From Mycolicibacterium llatzerense (GTDB lineage: Bacteria; Actinomycetota; Actinomycetes; Mycobacteriales; Mycobacteriaceae), in the NCBI RefSeq assembly GCF_000878195.1, contig NZ_JXST01000008.1, positions 1 to 64,000 on the forward strand: a stretch of 64,000 bases of DNA, read 5' to 3'. A program made the translations under genes and the position numbers. Shown one piece after another: positions 53,608 through 63,820 of this stretch. The notes below the pieces were generated by a model. It was not told where the DNA came from. It saw nothing but the letters and a program-made list of their open reading frames with translations, and did no database searches. Within the stretch, counting starts at the first letter, position 1. Each line of letters begins with the position of its first letter.

Positions 53608-55554
53608 ATGCGCATTGTGCGACTGCTCTGGCTGATGATCTCGGTCCTGATCGTGGGGACGCTGCTGGCCCCGACCACCACCGCCGAGCCGCCGATGCGG
53701 CTGCCGGACTACGTCACCGATGAGGCCGGCGTGCTGAACTCGCAGCAGCGCAGCGAGGTCTCCGGCGCGGTGCAACGGCTGTACGACAAGCGCGGCACGC
53801 GGCTGTGGGTGGTCTACGTCGACACCTTCGCCGGGGCGAATCCCCGCGAATGGGCGGAAAACAGCTGGCGCCAAAGCTTTCTGGGCGACCACGACGCCAT
53901 CTTTGCCGTCGCGATCAAGGACCGCGCCTACGCGCTCCTGGTCCCGGAGGCCGCGACGGGTGACGTCGACGTCGACCGCCTGCGCCGGGATGTCGTCGAA
54001 GCCAAGCTGCACGACGGCGACTGGGCGGGCGCGGCCGTCGCTGCCGCCGACGGGCTTCGGGCGCCGGGTGGGCCGTTCAACTGGGTCGGGTTGGTGGCTG
54101 CGCTGGCGGTGATCGGCGTCGCGCTGGCCGGACTCATCTGGTGGGTCCGGCGTAGTCGCCGGCAGCGCCGGCAGGCCGATCTGAACGCCGCGCAGCAGGT
54201 CGATGCCACCGACGCCAACGCCCTCGCGAAGATGTCGCTGGAGACCTTGGAGGACCTGTCCAAGTCGATCCTCGTCGAGGTCGACAACGCGGTGCGCACC
54301 AGTGACAACGAGCTGTCCCTGGCCGTCGGCGAGTTCGGCGAGCGCGACACCGCGCCGTTCACCACCGCGGTGCAGAACGCGAAAACCGCGATGGCACAGG
54401 CGTTCAGCGTGCGCCAGATCCTCGACGACGACGTGCCCGAAACCCCGCAGCAGCATCGCGACCTGCTGACCCAGGTGATCGTCGCGGCCGCCCGCGCCGA
54501 CAAGGAACTGGAGAACCAGCGCGCCGCCTTCCATCAGATGCGCGATCTGGTCATCAACGCACCGACCCGGTTGGACGCAATGACCCAGCAGATGGTCGTC
54601 CTGACGGCGCGCGTCGAGCCGGCTCAGCAGACCCTGACCGGGTTGCACAGCAAGTTCACCCCATCGGCGCTGGCGTCGGTCGCAGGCAACGTGGACGGTG
54701 CCAAACAGCGCCTGGCGTTCGCGGACCAGAACATCACCGCCGCGCGCGGGCTGGTCAGCAAGGCCGGCGACAGCCAGGCCGCCCTGGTCAACGCGATCCA
54801 CGGCGCGGAGTCGGCGCTGGGTCAAACGCAGCGCCTGCTGGATGCGATCGACAGCGCCGCGGACGACATCACGCACGCGATCAGCGCCCTGCCCGCTGCG
54901 ATCACCGACATCCAGCACGGGATCGCCGCCGCGGAGGCGGTCCCACCCGGAGCGCGCTACACGGAACTGACGGCAGCGCGTACCGCTGCGGTGCAAGCGG
55001 TTTCGAACGCGCAGGCGTCCGGCGCGGCCGATCCGTTCGGCGCTTTCACCCAATTGACCGCCGCCGACGCCCAGTTGGACAAGCTGCTGGCGATCATCGC
55101 CGACGAGGCCGCCGCCCGGCAACGGCTACAGCAGTCGTTCGATCAGGCCCTGCAGGCCGCGACCTCCCAGGTGCGCGGGGTGTCGGATTTCATCGACACG
55201 AACCGCGGGAGCGTCGGCCCCGAAGCCCGCACCCGGCTGGCCGAGGCGCAGCGCCGAATCGAATCCGCCCGGCAGACGTCGCGCACCGACCTGCCCGCCG
55301 GCATCGAGCAGGCCAACTCCGCGGCCGATCTGCTCAAGCAAGCCCAGCAGCTGGCCGCGAACGACGTCGCCGCCGCGCGGCAGTCCTACACCGGCACGAG
55401 CACCGGCGCGGACCTGGGCGGCATCATCATCGGCGGCATCCTGTCCGGCATGATTCGCGGCGGCAGCAGTGGCAGCAGCAGTGGCGGTGGTTGGAGCTCA
55501 ACGACTTTCGGCGGCTCCGGTGGCGGCTTCTCCGGCGGTGGCGGCCGGTTCTAG
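53608..55554 (+). CDS. TPM-domain membrane protein (Rv2345-like)
   Basis: A 648-residue protein. A signal sequence ([19 protein letters not shown]) precedes a TPM-fold domain ([34 protein letters not shown]) facing outward. A membrane helix near residue 165-185 ([19 protein letters not shown]) leads to long cytoplasmic helical, coiled-coil-like repeats. The tail is Gly/Ser-rich ([19 protein letters not shown]). Role unknown; TPM proteins assist membrane complexes such as photosystem repair in other organisms. It is divergent from dgt. Confidence 0.9.
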   Translation: MRIVRLLWLMISVLIVGTLLAPTTTAEPPMRLPDYVTDEAGVLNSQQRSEVSGAVQRLYDKRGTRLWVVYVDTFAGANPREWAENSWRQSFLGDHDAIFAVAIKDRAYALLVPEAATGDVDVDRLRRDVVEAKLHDGDWAGAAVAAADGLRAPGGPFNWVGLVAALAVIGVALAGLIWWVRRSRRQRRQADLNAAQQVDATDANALAKMSLETLEDLSKSILVEVDNAVRTSDNELSLAVGEFGERDTAPFTTAVQNAKTAMAQAFSVRQILDDDVPETPQQHRDLLTQVIVAAARADKELENQRAAFHQMRDLVINAPTRLDAMTQQMVVLTARVEPAQQTLTGLHSKFTPSALASVAGNVDGAKQRLAFADQNITAARGLVSKAGDSQAALVNAIHGAESALGQTQRLLDAIDSAADDITHAISALPAAITDIQHGIAAAEAVPPGARYTELTAARTAAVQAVSNAQASGAADPFGAFTQLTAADAQLDKLLAIIADEAAARQRLQQSFDQALQAATSQVRGVSDFIDTNRGSVGPEARTRLAEAQRRIESARQTSRTDLPAGIEQANSAADLLKQAQQLAANDVAAARQSYTGTSTGADLGGIIIGGILSGMIRGGSSGSSSGGGWSSTTFGGSGGGFSGGGGRF

Positions 55555-56390
55555 CCCTGCGCGGCGGCGAGGCGGGCGCGCTCGCGCATCGAGGCGACCA
55601 CGCCGCCGTCGTTGAGGATGTCGGTGCCGGTGAGGTAACCGGCCTGGTCGCTGGCGCAGAACGCGAACAGCGCCGCCATCTCTTCTGCTTTGCCCCAGCG
55701 TGGGACGGCGGCGTTCGTCAGCATCGCGCCCGCACCGGCGTCGGCCTCGAGCAGCCCCATCTCGGTGTCGACCGAACCCGGCGACACCGAGACGATGCGC
55801 AGGCCCTTGGCGTTGAAGCGCTCGGCCTGCGAGCTGCTGTACCACTTGACGAAGTTCTTGCTCACCCCGTAGGCCATGCCCGAGCGCAGTTCCTCGGGCG
55901 CGAACGCACAGGCCGTCGCCAGCTCGGCCAGGAACGCGTCCTCGTCGGTGAGTGCCAGCGGGAATTTCGTGGTCGGGATGATCTCGTCAGGCAACAGGTG
56001 TGCCGCCATCGACGCCACGTTGACGATCGCCGCGCCCTCGTTCGCGACCCGGTAGAAGGTCTCGTTGACGTTGACAGTGCCGACGGCGTTGGTGCGCGTC
56101 ACATAGTCCGCCGCCCCCATGCTGGGGCTCACGCCGGCGGTGTGGATCACCGACGCGATGGGGCCGAGACCTGTTGCGGTAACGAACAACTGGTCCACCG
56201 CGGCCCGGTCGGTGACATCGGCGTTGACGATGGTCGCGGCGATACCGAGTTCGGCCAACTCGGCGGCGGCTTTGTCGAGGCGGTCCTGACGGACGTCGGC
56301 GAGCACCACCGCATGATCCCGCCCGACGACCTTGGCCGTCGCTGTACCCATGCCGCCCGCACCGCCAGTGATCACCGAAACCCGAGTCAT
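55551..56390 (-). CDS. short-chain dehydrogenase/reductase
   Basis: A 279-residue SDR. Cofactor motif TGGAGGMGTA, followed by an Asp (LADVRQ) that favours NAD(H). The active-site Tyr-Lys is in MAYGVSKNFV, and the Ser in IVNVASMAAH. Mycobacterial homologues are annotated as steroid or fatty alcohol dehydrogenases; the substrate here is not deducible. It overlaps the TPM gene end by 4 bp. Confidence 0.92.
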   Translation of the reverse strand: MTRVSVITGGAGGMGTATAKVVGRDHAVVLADVRQDRLDKAAAELAELGIAATIVNADVTDRAAVDQLFVTATGLGPIASVIHTAGVSPSMGAADYVTRTNAVGTVNVNETFYRVANEGAAIVNVASMAAHLLPDEIIPTTKFPLALTDEDAFLAELATACAFAPEELRSGMAYGVSKNFVKWYSSSQAERFNAKGLRIVSVSPGSVDTEMGLLEADAGAGAMLTNAAVPRWGKAEEMAALFAFCASDQAGYLTGTDILNDGGVVASMRERARLAAAQG

Positions 56391-56458
56391 ACCGGCACGC
56401 TATACCGGAAGCCCAACGGGACGCGGACCGGTGCTCACAAACCGCTCAGCAGAATGGC

Positions 56459-56899
56459 TCAGGTGGTGTACAGCGACAGGTGGACGTACACCTCGTCGGG
56501 CGCGCGTTGGTCGACGACGACCTCGCGGTTGACCAGCCCGTGATCCTTGGTGGTGACCTTGTCCTGCAGGAACAACGGCGTGGGAGCACTCGCCAGCGAC
56601 GGCCCCGCGAGCGCCGTCATCGTCTTGGGAATCTGGGACGGCCGCGGCGCCGCCGGGAACTGGCCCAGAAAGTCGTGCAGTTGGCTGTCGGTCATCCGCA
56701 GCGCCACGCGATAGCGGGTGTCGCGGCCCGAATCGGTGACAGTGGCGAGGACCGCTGCGCTCTGCGGCAACGTCACATCGCCGAACGCCGCGGCCAGCTC
56801 AGCGGGAACCGGCACCTTCTGCTCTCGGTTCTCGGTCGAGCACGCGGACAGCGCACACAGCAGCAGGACTGCGGTCAACGCACGCAGGTATCGCGTCAT
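56459..56899 (-). CDS. lipoprotein, unknown function
   Basis: A 146-residue lipoprotein with lipobox ALSAC (Cys 20) and a domain ending in REVVVDQRAPDEVYVHLSLYTT. Its ATG overlaps the stop of the EspA/EspE-like gene by 4 bp, so the two are translated together. No family recognised. Confidence 0.8.
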   Translation of the reverse strand: MTRYLRALTAVLLLCALSACSTENREQKVPVPAELAAAFGDVTLPQSAAVLATVTDSGRDTRYRVALRMTDSQLHDFLGQFPAAPRPSQIPKTMTALAGPSLASAPTPLFLQDKVTTKDHGLVNREVVVDQRAPDEVYVHLSLYTT

Positions 56900-57426
56900 G
56901 GATGTTTATCGTTCGGCTCGTCGGCCTCACCGCCGCGCCCGGCGATGTCGCCGTAGGCCGTGCCGATCTCGCGGATGCGCGCCGCGATGGCGTCCAGATC
57001 CGTGTTCGACCGACTGATGATTGCGGTGATCTCCGCAGTCCCCTTGGCTACCACGGGAAGCAGCGCACGGTCACCCGCCGCGGTGGACGGGACGCTGGCC
57101 GCGGCATCGATCACCCATTGCTTGACGGAATCGAGATCGCGACGACCCGCCGTCACCACGGCCGCGGACCGATCGACCTCGGCACCGAGGCGCCGGTCGA
57201 GTGCGGCCAGCCTGCCGATGGTCCCGGCATGCTCCCGATTGCAGCCGTCGTATGCCTCGGCCGCAGCACCCGTCCACTCTCCTCCGGGCGCCACTGACAA
57301 GACCGTGCTGCGCAGTTCGTGGAACTGCGCACTTCTGTCGAATTCGGAGCCGCCAACCGGCGTGTCGGACCCGAACGTCGCGCGCGCGTCGTCCCAAGTC
57401 GCAAGAAATGCGCCGAGAACCATCAC
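56896..57426 (-). CDS. EspA/EspE-like ESX-associated protein
   Basis: A 176-residue helical protein. The segment GGSEFDRSAQFHELRSTVL to GGEWTGAAAEAYDGCNREH is the WxG-containing N-terminal helix-turn-helix of EspA/EspE-type substrates of type VII secretion, followed by a second long helix pair. It is shorter than EspE (about 400) and lies outside any ESX locus. It is coupled to a lipoprotein gene by a 4-bp overlap. Secretion through ESX is inference. Confidence 0.75.
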   Translation of the reverse strand: MMVLGAFLATWDDARATFGSDTPVGGSEFDRSAQFHELRSTVLSVAPGGEWTGAAAEAYDGCNREHAGTIGRLAALDRRLGAEVDRSAAVVTAGRRDLDSVKQWVIDAAASVPSTAAGDRALLPVVAKGTAEITAIISRSNTDLDAIAARIREIGTAYGDIAGRGGEADEPNDKHP

Positions 57427-57508
57427 TGTCGCCCCCTCCAGCGTCCCTTGGCCCTTGGCTCACAAGCCTATTCGAGCCCGCGGCAGGTCCCCGGCGGCAA
57501 TTTCTCCG

Positions 57509-58894
57509 TCAGCAGCCCTTGAGGCGCACCGCGAGGTAGTCGCTGACGGCGTCGATCGCGACGCGCTCCTGGGTCATGGCGTCACGCTCGCGGATGGTCA
57601 CGGCGTGGTCCTCGAGCGTGTCGAAGTCGACCGTGATGCAGTACGGCGTGCCGATCTCGTCCTGACGACGGTAGCGGCGGCCGATGGCGCCGGCGTCGTC
57701 GAACTCGACGTTCCAGTTCTTGCGCAGCTCGGCGGCCAGGTCGCGGGCCTTCGGCGACAGGTCGGCATTGCGCGACAGCGGCAGCACCGCCGCCTTGACC
57801 GGCGCGAGGCGCGGATCGAGCTTGAGCACCGTGCGCTTGTCGACGCCGCCCTTGGCGTTGGGGGCCTCGTCCTCGTGGTACGAGTCGACCAGGAACGCCA
57901 TCAGCGACCGGGTCAGGCCGGCTGCGGGCTCGATGACGTACGGCACGAAGCGGGTGTCGGTGCCCTGGTCGTAGAACGACAGGTCGACGCCCGAGTGCTC
58001 GCCGTGCGTGCTCAGGTCGAAGTTGGTGCGGTTGGCGATGCCCTCGAGCTCACCCCACGGGTTGCCGGCGAAGCCGAACTTGTACTCGATGTCGGTGGTG
58101 CCGGCGCTGTAGTGCGACAGCTTCTCCAGCGGGTGTTCGTACAGCCGCAGGTTCTCCGGGTTGATGCCCAGGTCGGTGTACCACTGGAAGCGGGTCTCGA
58201 TCCAGTACTTGTGCCACTCCGGCGCGGTCGAGGGCTCGACGAAGAACTCCATCTCCATCTGCTCGAACTCACGGGTCCGGAAGATGAAGTTGCCCGGCGT
58301 GATCTCGTTGCGGAAGCTCTTGCCGATCTGGCCGATGCCGAACGGCGGCTTCTTGCGCGCGGTGGTCACCACGTTGGCGAAGTTCACGAAGATGCCCTGC
58401 GCGGTCTCCGGGCGCAGGTAGTGCATGCCTTCTTCGGACTCGATGGGGCCGAGGTACGTCTTGAGCATCATGTTGAAGTCACGCGGCTCGGTCCACTGGC
58501 CCTTGGTGCCACAGTCCGGGCAGACGATCTCGTCCATCGAAACGGAGTCGGGGTCGTCGAGGCCCTTCTTGAGGGCGTAGGCCTCCTGCATGTGGTCCTG
58601 ACGGTGCCGCTTGTGGCAGTTCAGGCACTCGACCAGCGGGTCGTTGAACACCGCGACGTGGCCCGAGGCCACCCACACCTGCCGCGGCAGGATGATCGCG
58701 CTGTCCAGGCCGACGACGTCGTCGCGGGAGGTGACGACGGACTTCCACCACTGGCGCTTGATGTTCTCCTTGAGCTCGACACCCAATGGCCCGTAATCCC
58801 ACGCAGACTTTGTGCCGCCGTAGATTTCGCCGGACTGGAAGACCAGACCACGGCGTTTGGCCAGGTTGGCAACGGTGTCGATGATGGACGCCAC
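57509..58894 (-). CDS. glyS: glycine--tRNA ligase
   Basis: A 461-residue class II aminoacyl-tRNA synthetase of the alpha-2 type, homologue of Rv2357c. Near the start: [23 protein letters not shown]; motif 2 region [20 protein letters not shown]; motif 3 [15 protein letters not shown] zinc-finger insertion has paired cysteines (CLNCHKRH and CPDCGTKG). It charges tRNA-Gly. Cytoplasmic and essential. Confidence 0.97.
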   Translation of the reverse strand: MASIIDTVANLAKRRGLVFQSGEIYGGTKSAWDYGPLGVELKENIKRQWWKSVVTSRDDVVGLDSAIILPRQVWVASGHVAVFNDPLVECLNCHKRHRQDHMQEAYALKKGLDDPDSVSMDEIVCPDCGTKGQWTEPRDFNMMLKTYLGPIESEEGMHYLRPETAQGIFVNFANVVTTARKKPPFGIGQIGKSFRNEITPGNFIFRTREFEQMEMEFFVEPSTAPEWHKYWIETRFQWYTDLGINPENLRLYEHPLEKLSHYSAGTTDIEYKFGFAGNPWGELEGIANRTNFDLSTHGEHSGVDLSFYDQGTDTRFVPYVIEPAAGLTRSLMAFLVDSYHEDEAPNAKGGVDKRTVLKLDPRLAPVKAAVLPLSRNADLSPKARDLAAELRKNWNVEFDDAGAIGRRYRRQDEIGTPYCITVDFDTLEDHAVTIRERDAMTQERVAIDAVSDYLAVRLKGC

Positions 58895-58982
58895 GATGTT
58901 CGAGCACTCCTCGAGTCAGCTGGGATGCAACCCGTCCAGCCTAAAGGCCCCACTCACCGGTGAATGTCGCACCCACCTTTGA

Positions 58983-59000
58983 CATGCGTATGCACGCATG
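58983..59000. promoter_or_regulatory. candidate SmtB operator
   Basis: CATGCGT-ATGC-ACGCATG, perfect 7-bp inverted repeat 46 bp before the smtB start, in the divergent gap with glyS. ArsR/SmtB repressors bind such palindromes; the M. tuberculosis orthologue autoregulates. Confidence 0.6.
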
Positions 59001-59010
59001 GAAAGCTAAA

Positions 59011-59025
59011 TGAAAACTATTTCCA
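59011..59025. promoter_or_regulatory. candidate Zur/FurB box
   Basis: TGAAAA-CTA-TTTCCA, five of six symmetric bases, resembles mycobacterial Zur (FurB) boxes with TGAAAA/TTTTCA half-sites. It is 21 bp before smtB. Confidence 0.55.
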
Positions 59026-59046
59026 ATAGCTTGGGAGTTACCTAGG

Positions 59047-59403
59047 GTGCCACCCACCACCACGCATGACGAGCTCGACCACCAGCACAGCGGTGCGCCG
59101 TTCCCGTCGCCCCCGCCGCGGGAGACGCTCGACGCCGCCGGCGACCTGCTGCGCGCCCTGGCCGCCCCCATCCGCATCGCGATCGTGATGCAACTGCGGG
59201 AGTCACAGCGCTGCGTGCACGAACTCGTCGACGCCCTCGGTGTGGCGCAGCCACTGGTCAGCCAGCACCTGCGCATCCTCAAGTCGGCCGGGGTCGTCGC
59301 CGGTGAACGCGCCGGCCGCGAGGTGATGTACCGCCTGGTCGACCATCACCTCGCGCACATCGTGGTCGACGCCATCGCCCACGTCGAGGAGGACCGGCCG
59401 TGA
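59047..59403 (+). CDS. smtB: SmtB/ArsR-family zinc-responsive repressor
   Basis: A 118-residue winged-helix repressor, homologue of Rv2358. The recognition helix is GVAQPLVSQHLRILKSAGVV, and the C-terminal helix has the metal ligands in HHLAHIVVDAIAHVEE. It releases DNA when zinc is high. Start GTG 59047. It overlaps furB by 4 bp (GTGA), forming the known smtB-furB operon. Confidence 0.93.
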   Translation: MPPTTTHDELDHQHSGAPFPSPPPRETLDAAGDLLRALAAPIRIAIVMQLRESQRCVHELVDALGVAQPLVSQHLRILKSAGVVAGERAGREVMYRLVDHHLAHIVVDAIAHVEEDRP

Positions 59404-59792
59404 CCGCCCCTACCCGATCCACCAAACAGCGCACCGCGATCGCCGCACTGCTCACCAACGTCGAAGAGTTTCGCTCCGCCCAGGAGCTGCACGACGAACT
59501 GCGCCGCCGCGGTGAAGGCATCGGCCTGACGACCGTCTACCGCACCCTGCAGTCGATGGCCGCGGCCGGACAGGTCGACAGCCTGCGCAACGACAGCGGT
59601 GAGGCGCTGTACCGGCGCTGCTCGCAAGCGCACCACCATCACCACCTGGTGTGCCGGCAATGCGGTGCGACGGTCGAGGTGGCCGGCAGCGAGGTCGAGG
59701 CGTGGGCCACCGAAACCGCTGCGGCCCATGGCTTTTCCGACGTCAGCCACACCCTGGAGATCTTCGGCGTTTGCAGTCGGTGCACGGCCTGA
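59400..59792 (+). CDS. furB: Zur (FurB), zinc uptake regulator
   Basis: A 130-residue Fur-family repressor, homologue of Rv2359. The winged helix has GEGIGLTTVYRTLQSMAAAG; metal sites are AHHHHHLVCRQCGATVEV and CSRC at the end (two Cys pairs for structural zinc). With zinc bound it represses zinc-uptake and alternative ribosomal-protein genes. Confidence 0.95.
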   Translation: MTAPTRSTKQRTAIAALLTNVEEFRSAQELHDELRRRGEGIGLTTVYRTLQSMAAAGQVDSLRNDSGEALYRRCSQAHHHHHLVCRQCGATVEVAGSEVEAWATETAAAHGFSDVSHTLEIFGVCSRCTA

Positions 59793-59807
59793 CCGCGTCC
59801 GCGCCGG

Positions 59808-60197
59808 TCAGCTGATCCGGACGAAATCCAGCACGATGTCGCGGGTCAGCGGCGCCAACACGACGTCGCCGAGATCGTGCGGATCGATCCAGGCCATCTC
59901 CTCGATCTCCGCGGCAGCCTGCGGTACGCCGTCGAGCCTCACGAAGAACAGGTCGGCCGCGACACTGTGCCCAGGCTCGTTGGCCGCGATCGCGGTGTGG
60001 TGACCCAACTCCCGCACGTCGGTCACCCCTACCCCGAGCTCTTCACGAACCTCGCGGACCAGCGCGTCGACCGGCGCCTCCCCCGGCTCGAACTTGCCGC
60101 CGGGCTGCATGAACGCCGTCGTCCCGCGTTTACGGACCAACAGCAGCCGCCCGTGCTCGTCGACCACCACCGCGGCGACGATCCGGATGACGGTCAT
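59808..60197 (-). CDS. Nudix hydrolase
   Basis: A 129-residue Nudix protein. The box reads GGKFEPGEAPVDALVREV followed by REELGV, the full G-x5-E-x7-REUxEExGU pattern. It probably hydrolyses a damaged nucleotide or a nucleoside diphosphate derivative. It overlaps the stop region of the upstream gene (60194-60197). Confidence 0.92.
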   Translation of the reverse strand: MTVIRIVAAVVVDEHGRLLLVRKRGTTAFMQPGGKFEPGEAPVDALVREVREELGVGVTDVRELGHHTAIAANEPGHSVAADLFFVRLDGVPQAAAEIEEMAWIDPHDLGDVVLAPLTRDIVLDFVRIS

Positions 60198-60607
60198 GAC
60201 GCCAGGTCGGCCCGCACGTCGACACCGGTGGACAGCACCAGCAGGACCAGCGTGGACAACGCGTCGTCGCTGAGACCAGCGGCCGGAAAGTTGTAGCGCA
60301 GCATGACGTCGCCGACCTTCTTGGCGCCGTTGCTCCGCGGGTCGCCCGCCCGCTCGACCAATACCACCGAGCCGAGCATGGTGCGTCCCGCATGATCGGA
60401 CACCCGGTCACGAATCTTGTTGTCCAGCTTGATGTCCCACGCCAGCGGCTGGGTCAGTGAGATCAGCTCCAGGCCCTCGCTGATGTTCACCACCCGCAGT
60501 GAGGCCACCGTCCCGTCGTGCCCCACGGTCAGGGCGCCGTCGTTCTCCTCGACGATGGTGACCGTATCGGCCAACACCGAAGCCAAGCGCTGCAACAAGT
60601 TCGACAT
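60194..60607 (-). CDS. conserved protein (Rv2360c-like)
   Basis: A 137-residue soluble protein homologous in place to Rv2360c. Its alternating strand/helix pattern (IVEENDGALTVGHDGTVASL, LLVLSTGVDV) resembles a YbjN or secretion-chaperone fold. It is coupled to the Nudix gene by ATGA and follows uppS. Function unknown. Confidence 0.85.
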   Translation of the reverse strand: MSNLLQRLASVLADTVTIVEENDGALTVGHDGTVASLRVVNISEGLELISLTQPLAWDIKLDNKIRDRVSDHAGRTMLGSVVLVERAGDPRSNGAKKVGDVMLRYNFPAAGLSDDALSTLVLLVLSTGVDVRADLAS

Positions 60608-60632
60608 CAGGCCCTCCCACTCAGGTTCATCG

Positions 60633-61517
60633 TCAGGCTCTGCCGAAGCGTCGGTTGCGATTGACGTATTCCTCGCACGCAGCCCACAGGTCGCGGCGGT
60701 CGTAGTCCGGCCAGAGCTTGTCCTGGAAGACGTACTCCGCGTAGGCCGCCTGCCACAGCATGAAGTTGCTGGCGCGCTGCTCGCCCGAGGTGCGGATGAA
60801 CAGGTCGACGTCAGGAATGTCGGGGCGGTGCAGGTGCTTGGCGACCGACGCCTCCGTGATCCGGCTCGGGTTGATCTTGCCCGCGGCCGCCTCCTCGGCG
60901 AGTTTGCGTGCGGCTTCGACGATCTCGGTGCGCCCGCCGTAGTTCACGCAGTAGTTGACGGTGATGACGTCATTGCCGACCGTCATCTGCTCGGCGATGT
61001 CGAACTCTTTGATGACGCTGCTCCACATGCGCGGCCGGGACCCGACCCAGCGCATGTTGACGCCCATCGCGTTGAGGTTCTCGCGGCGGCGGCGCACCAC
61101 CTCGCGGTTGAAGCCCATCAGGAAGCGCACCTCTTCGGTGCTGCGCTTCCAGTTCTCGGTGGAGAACGCGTACACCGACAGGTGCTTGATGCCCAGTTCG
61201 ATGGCTCCGCAGGTGATGTCGATCAGCACCGCCTCGCCCATCTTGTGGCCTTCGGTCCGCCCGAGCCCGCGCTGGGTGGCCCACCGGCCGTTGCCGTCCA
61301 TCACGACGGCGACGTGGTTGGGCACCTGGTCGGCGGGAATCTGCGGGGCCACGGCCTTGGACGGGTGCTGCGGCGGCCGGGCGAAGCGGCCATTGGACCT
61401 CGGTGGGAGCTCCGGAAAGACCACCGGCCAGGTCGAAACGTCCGGGAAAATCGGATAGTCGTCAGGCGCCTGCGGCAGCTGCGGATAGCTGGTCTTGCGC
61501 GCCCGGTTGAGTGCCAT
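60633..61517 (-). CDS. uppS: decaprenyl diphosphate synthase
   Basis: A 294-residue cis-prenyltransferase, homologue of Rv2361c. Conserved region I is [17 protein letters not shown] with the catalytic Asp; region III/V is [17 protein letters not shown]. It makes decaprenyl diphosphate, the lipid carrier for peptidoglycan and arabinogalactan. Start ATG 61517; a TTG at 61523 is possible. It overlaps the 3' end of recO by 56 bp. Confidence 0.96.
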   Translation of the reverse strand: MALNRARKTSYPQLPQAPDDYPIFPDVSTWPVVFPELPPRSNGRFARPPQHPSKAVAPQIPADQVPNHVAVVMDGNGRWATQRGLGRTEGHKMGEAVLIDITCGAIELGIKHLSVYAFSTENWKRSTEEVRFLMGFNREVVRRRRENLNAMGVNMRWVGSRPRMWSSVIKEFDIAEQMTVGNDVITVNYCVNYGGRTEIVEAARKLAEEAAAGKINPSRITEASVAKHLHRPDIPDVDLFIRTSGEQRASNFMLWQAAYAEYVFQDKLWPDYDRRDLWAACEEYVNRNRRFGRA

Positions 61518-62307
61518 GGGCAATATCCTGCCTGAGGAGGGTTACTCGCTGTTCAATGAGTGCGGTATCAGGGCGGTAGACGCGCTCGACCAGAGGCAAT
61601 GTCCGCAGCTGACGCTCCAGATGCCACTGCAGGTGCGCGGCCACCAAGCCGCTGGCCTGGGTGCGATGCCCCGCCGGTGAGTCCTGCGCAAACTCCCAGT
61701 CGCCGTCGTGCAGCGCGGCCATCAGATCCAGCACACCCTGAGGTGGGGTGACCGATCCCGACGGCCGGCAGTGCACGCACACGCTGCCGCCGGCCGCGAC
61801 GTGGAACGCCCGGTGCGGACCGGGTGCGGCGCAGCGGGCGCATTCGGTGATGGCCGGCGCCCAGCCGGCGATCCCCATGGCCCGCAGCAGATAGGCGTCG
61901 AGCACCAGTTCACGGGGCCTGCTGCCGTCGGCGACGGCCCGCAGCGCACCGACGGTGAGCCGCTGCAGCGCCGGCATCGGGTTGCGCTCCTCACCGGACA
62001 GCCGTTCCGCGGTCTCCAGGATGGCGCAGCCGGAGGTGTAGCGACCGTAGTCGTTGACGATGTCGGTGGCGAACGCGTCGATGGACACCACCTGGGTGAC
62101 GATGTCGAGGTTGCGGCCGGGATGCAGCTGCACGTCGATGTGGGCGAACGGCTCCAGCCGCGAGCCGAACTTGCTGCGGGTCCGGCGCACGCCCTTGGCC
62201 ACCGCGCGGACCAGCCCGTGGTCGCGGGTGAGCAGCGTCACGATCCGGTCGGCCTCGCCGAGCTTGTGCTGGCGCAGCACGACCGCTCGATCCCGGTACA
62301 ACCGCAT
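61462..62307 (-). CDS. recO: DNA repair protein RecO
   Basis: A 281-residue RecO, homologue of Rv2362c. The N-terminal OB fold begins [20 protein letters not shown], and a zinc finger is at [10 protein letters not shown].. CVHC. RecO loads RecA onto SSB-coated DNA with RecR. Start ATG 62307; the frame beyond is antisense to amiA2. Confidence 0.95.
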   Translation of the reverse strand: MRLYRDRAVVLRQHKLGEADRIVTLLTRDHGLVRAVAKGVRRTRSKFGSRLEPFAHIDVQLHPGRNLDIVTQVVSIDAFATDIVNDYGRYTSGCAILETAERLSGEERNPMPALQRLTVGALRAVADGSRPRELVLDAYLLRAMGIAGWAPAITECARCAAPGPHRAFHVAAGGSVCVHCRPSGSVTPPQGVLDLMAALHDGDWEFAQDSPAGHRTQASGLVAAHLQWHLERQLRTLPLVERVYRPDTALIEQRVTLLRQDIAHGTQPGAQDQLSAAAAGA

Positions 62308-62386
62308 CGGCAGATTGTCCCATCGCGGACCGACAACTTCGGTTAGGCAGCGCCGGGCGAGTGGCCAATCTATTCTCGGAATCGCT

Positions 62387-63820
62387 ATGGCCAGCCTTCC
62401 GAAACCGTCCACTCCGCCCCGATTCCCGACCCTGACCCAGCAGTTGTACCGGCTCGCGAGCGGCGCGGTGACGTCCCAGCAGATCGTGCAGCAGTCGCTC
62501 GACGCCATCGCCGCCAGCCAGCTCGAGTTGAACGCGTTCCGGGTGGTCTTCACCGAACAGGCACTGGCCGACGCCGCCGAAGCAGACCGCAAACGCGCTG
62601 CCGGACAACACCTTCCACTCCTGGGTGTACCCATCGCGATCAAGGACGACGTCGACGTCGCGGGAGTGCCCACCCGGTTCGGCACCGACGGCACGGTGCG
62701 CCCGGCCACCGCGGACGCCGAAGTCGTGCGCCGGCTGAAGGCGGCCGGCGCGGTGATCGTCGGCAAGACCAACACCTGCGAGCTCGGCCAATGGCCATTC
62801 ACCAGCGGCCCCGGATTCGGGCACACCCGCAACCCCTGGTCCCGCGAGCACACCCCGGGTGGGTCGTCGGGCGGCAGCGCCGCGGCCGTCGCCGCCGGAT
62901 TGGTCACCGCCGCAATCGGATCCGACGGTGCGGGCAGCGTCCGAATCCCCGCCGCCTGGACCCATCTGGTCGGCATCAAGCCGCAGCGCGGACGGATCTC
63001 CACCTGGCCGCTGCCGGAGGCCTTCAACGGCATCACGGTCAACGGGGTGCTGGCCCGCACGGTGGCCGACGCCGCGCTGCTGCTCGACGCGGTCTCCGGC
63101 AATGCCGACGGTGATCTGCACCAGCCGCCGCCCATCGAGGCCGCCGAGGCCGTCGGGCGGGCGCCGGGTCCCCTGCGCGTCGCGCTGTCGACCAAGTTTC
63201 CGTTCACTCTGTTCCCGGCCCGGCTGCATCCGGAGATCCGGACCGCACTGAACAACGTTGCGGGACAACTGGAGGAACTCGGACACACCGTCCGGCCGGA
63301 CGACCCGGAATACGGGCTGCAACTGTCCATGGACTTCCTGGCCCGCTCCACCTCCGGACTTGCCGAATGGCGCGACCGCGTCGGACCCGGGGTCGCTCTG
63401 GACCGTCGCACCCGCAGCAACATCCGGACCGGTTGGCTGCTGTCGGAGCACGCGCTCCGGGAGGCACGGCGGCGGGAAAAGTCCCTTCAGCGCCGGATCG
63501 GCTGGATTTTCAACCTCTTCGACGTGGTGCTGGCACCGACCACCGCGCTGCCACCGCCGCTGATCGACGCCTTCGACCGGCTCGGCAGCACCGCCACCGA
63601 CCGCGCCATCATCGCGGCCTGCCCGGTGTGCTGGCCCTGGAATGCGCTCGGCTGGCCGTCGATCAACATCCCGGCCGGCTTCACCGCCGACGGGCTGCCC
63701 ATCGGCGTGCAGCTGATGGGTCCGGAGGGCAGCGAACCGCTGTTGATCTCCCTGGCCGCCAGCCTCGAAGCGATCAGTGGCTGGGCCACCAAGCAGCCCG
63801 ACAACTGGTGGGCCGGCTAA
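62387..63820 (+). CDS. amiA2: amidase (AmiA2)
   Basis: A 477-residue amidase-signature enzyme, homologue of Rv2363. The catalytic Lys is in VPIAIKDDVDVAG and the Ser pair in TPGGSSGGSAAAVA and GSDGAGSVRIPA. It hydrolyses an amide; substrate unknown. It overlaps the era stop by 3 bp on the opposite strand. Confidence 0.95.
   Translation: MASLPKPSTPPRFPTLTQQLYRLASGAVTSQQIVQQSLDAIAASQLELNAFRVVFTEQALADAAEADRKRAAGQHLPLLGVPIAIKDDVDVAGVPTRFGTDGTVRPATADAEVVRRLKAAGAVIVGKTNTCELGQWPFTSGPGFGHTRNPWSREHTPGGSSGGSAAAVAAGLVTAAIGSDGAGSVRIPAAWTHLVGIKPQRGRISTWPLPEAFNGITVNGVLARTVADAALLLDAVSGNADGDLHQPPPIEAAEAVGRAPGPLRVALSTKFPFTLFPARLHPEIRTALNNVAGQLEELGHTVRPDDPEYGLQLSMDFLARSTSGLAEWRDRVGPGVALDRRTRSNIRTGWLLSEHALREARRREKSLQRRIGWIFNLFDVVLAPTTALPPPLIDAFDRLGSTATDRAIIAACPVCWPWNALGWPSINIPAGFTADGLPIGVQLMGPEGSEPLLISLAASLEAISGWATKQPDNWWAG

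Noticed and set aside
53545..55122. Long upstream extension of dgt (948-residue frame)
   Set aside because: Antisense to the TPM gene; the dgt family begins at GTG 53544.
62308..63423. Extension of recO to 653 residues
   Set aside because: Antisense to amiA2; RecO fold starts at ATG 62307.
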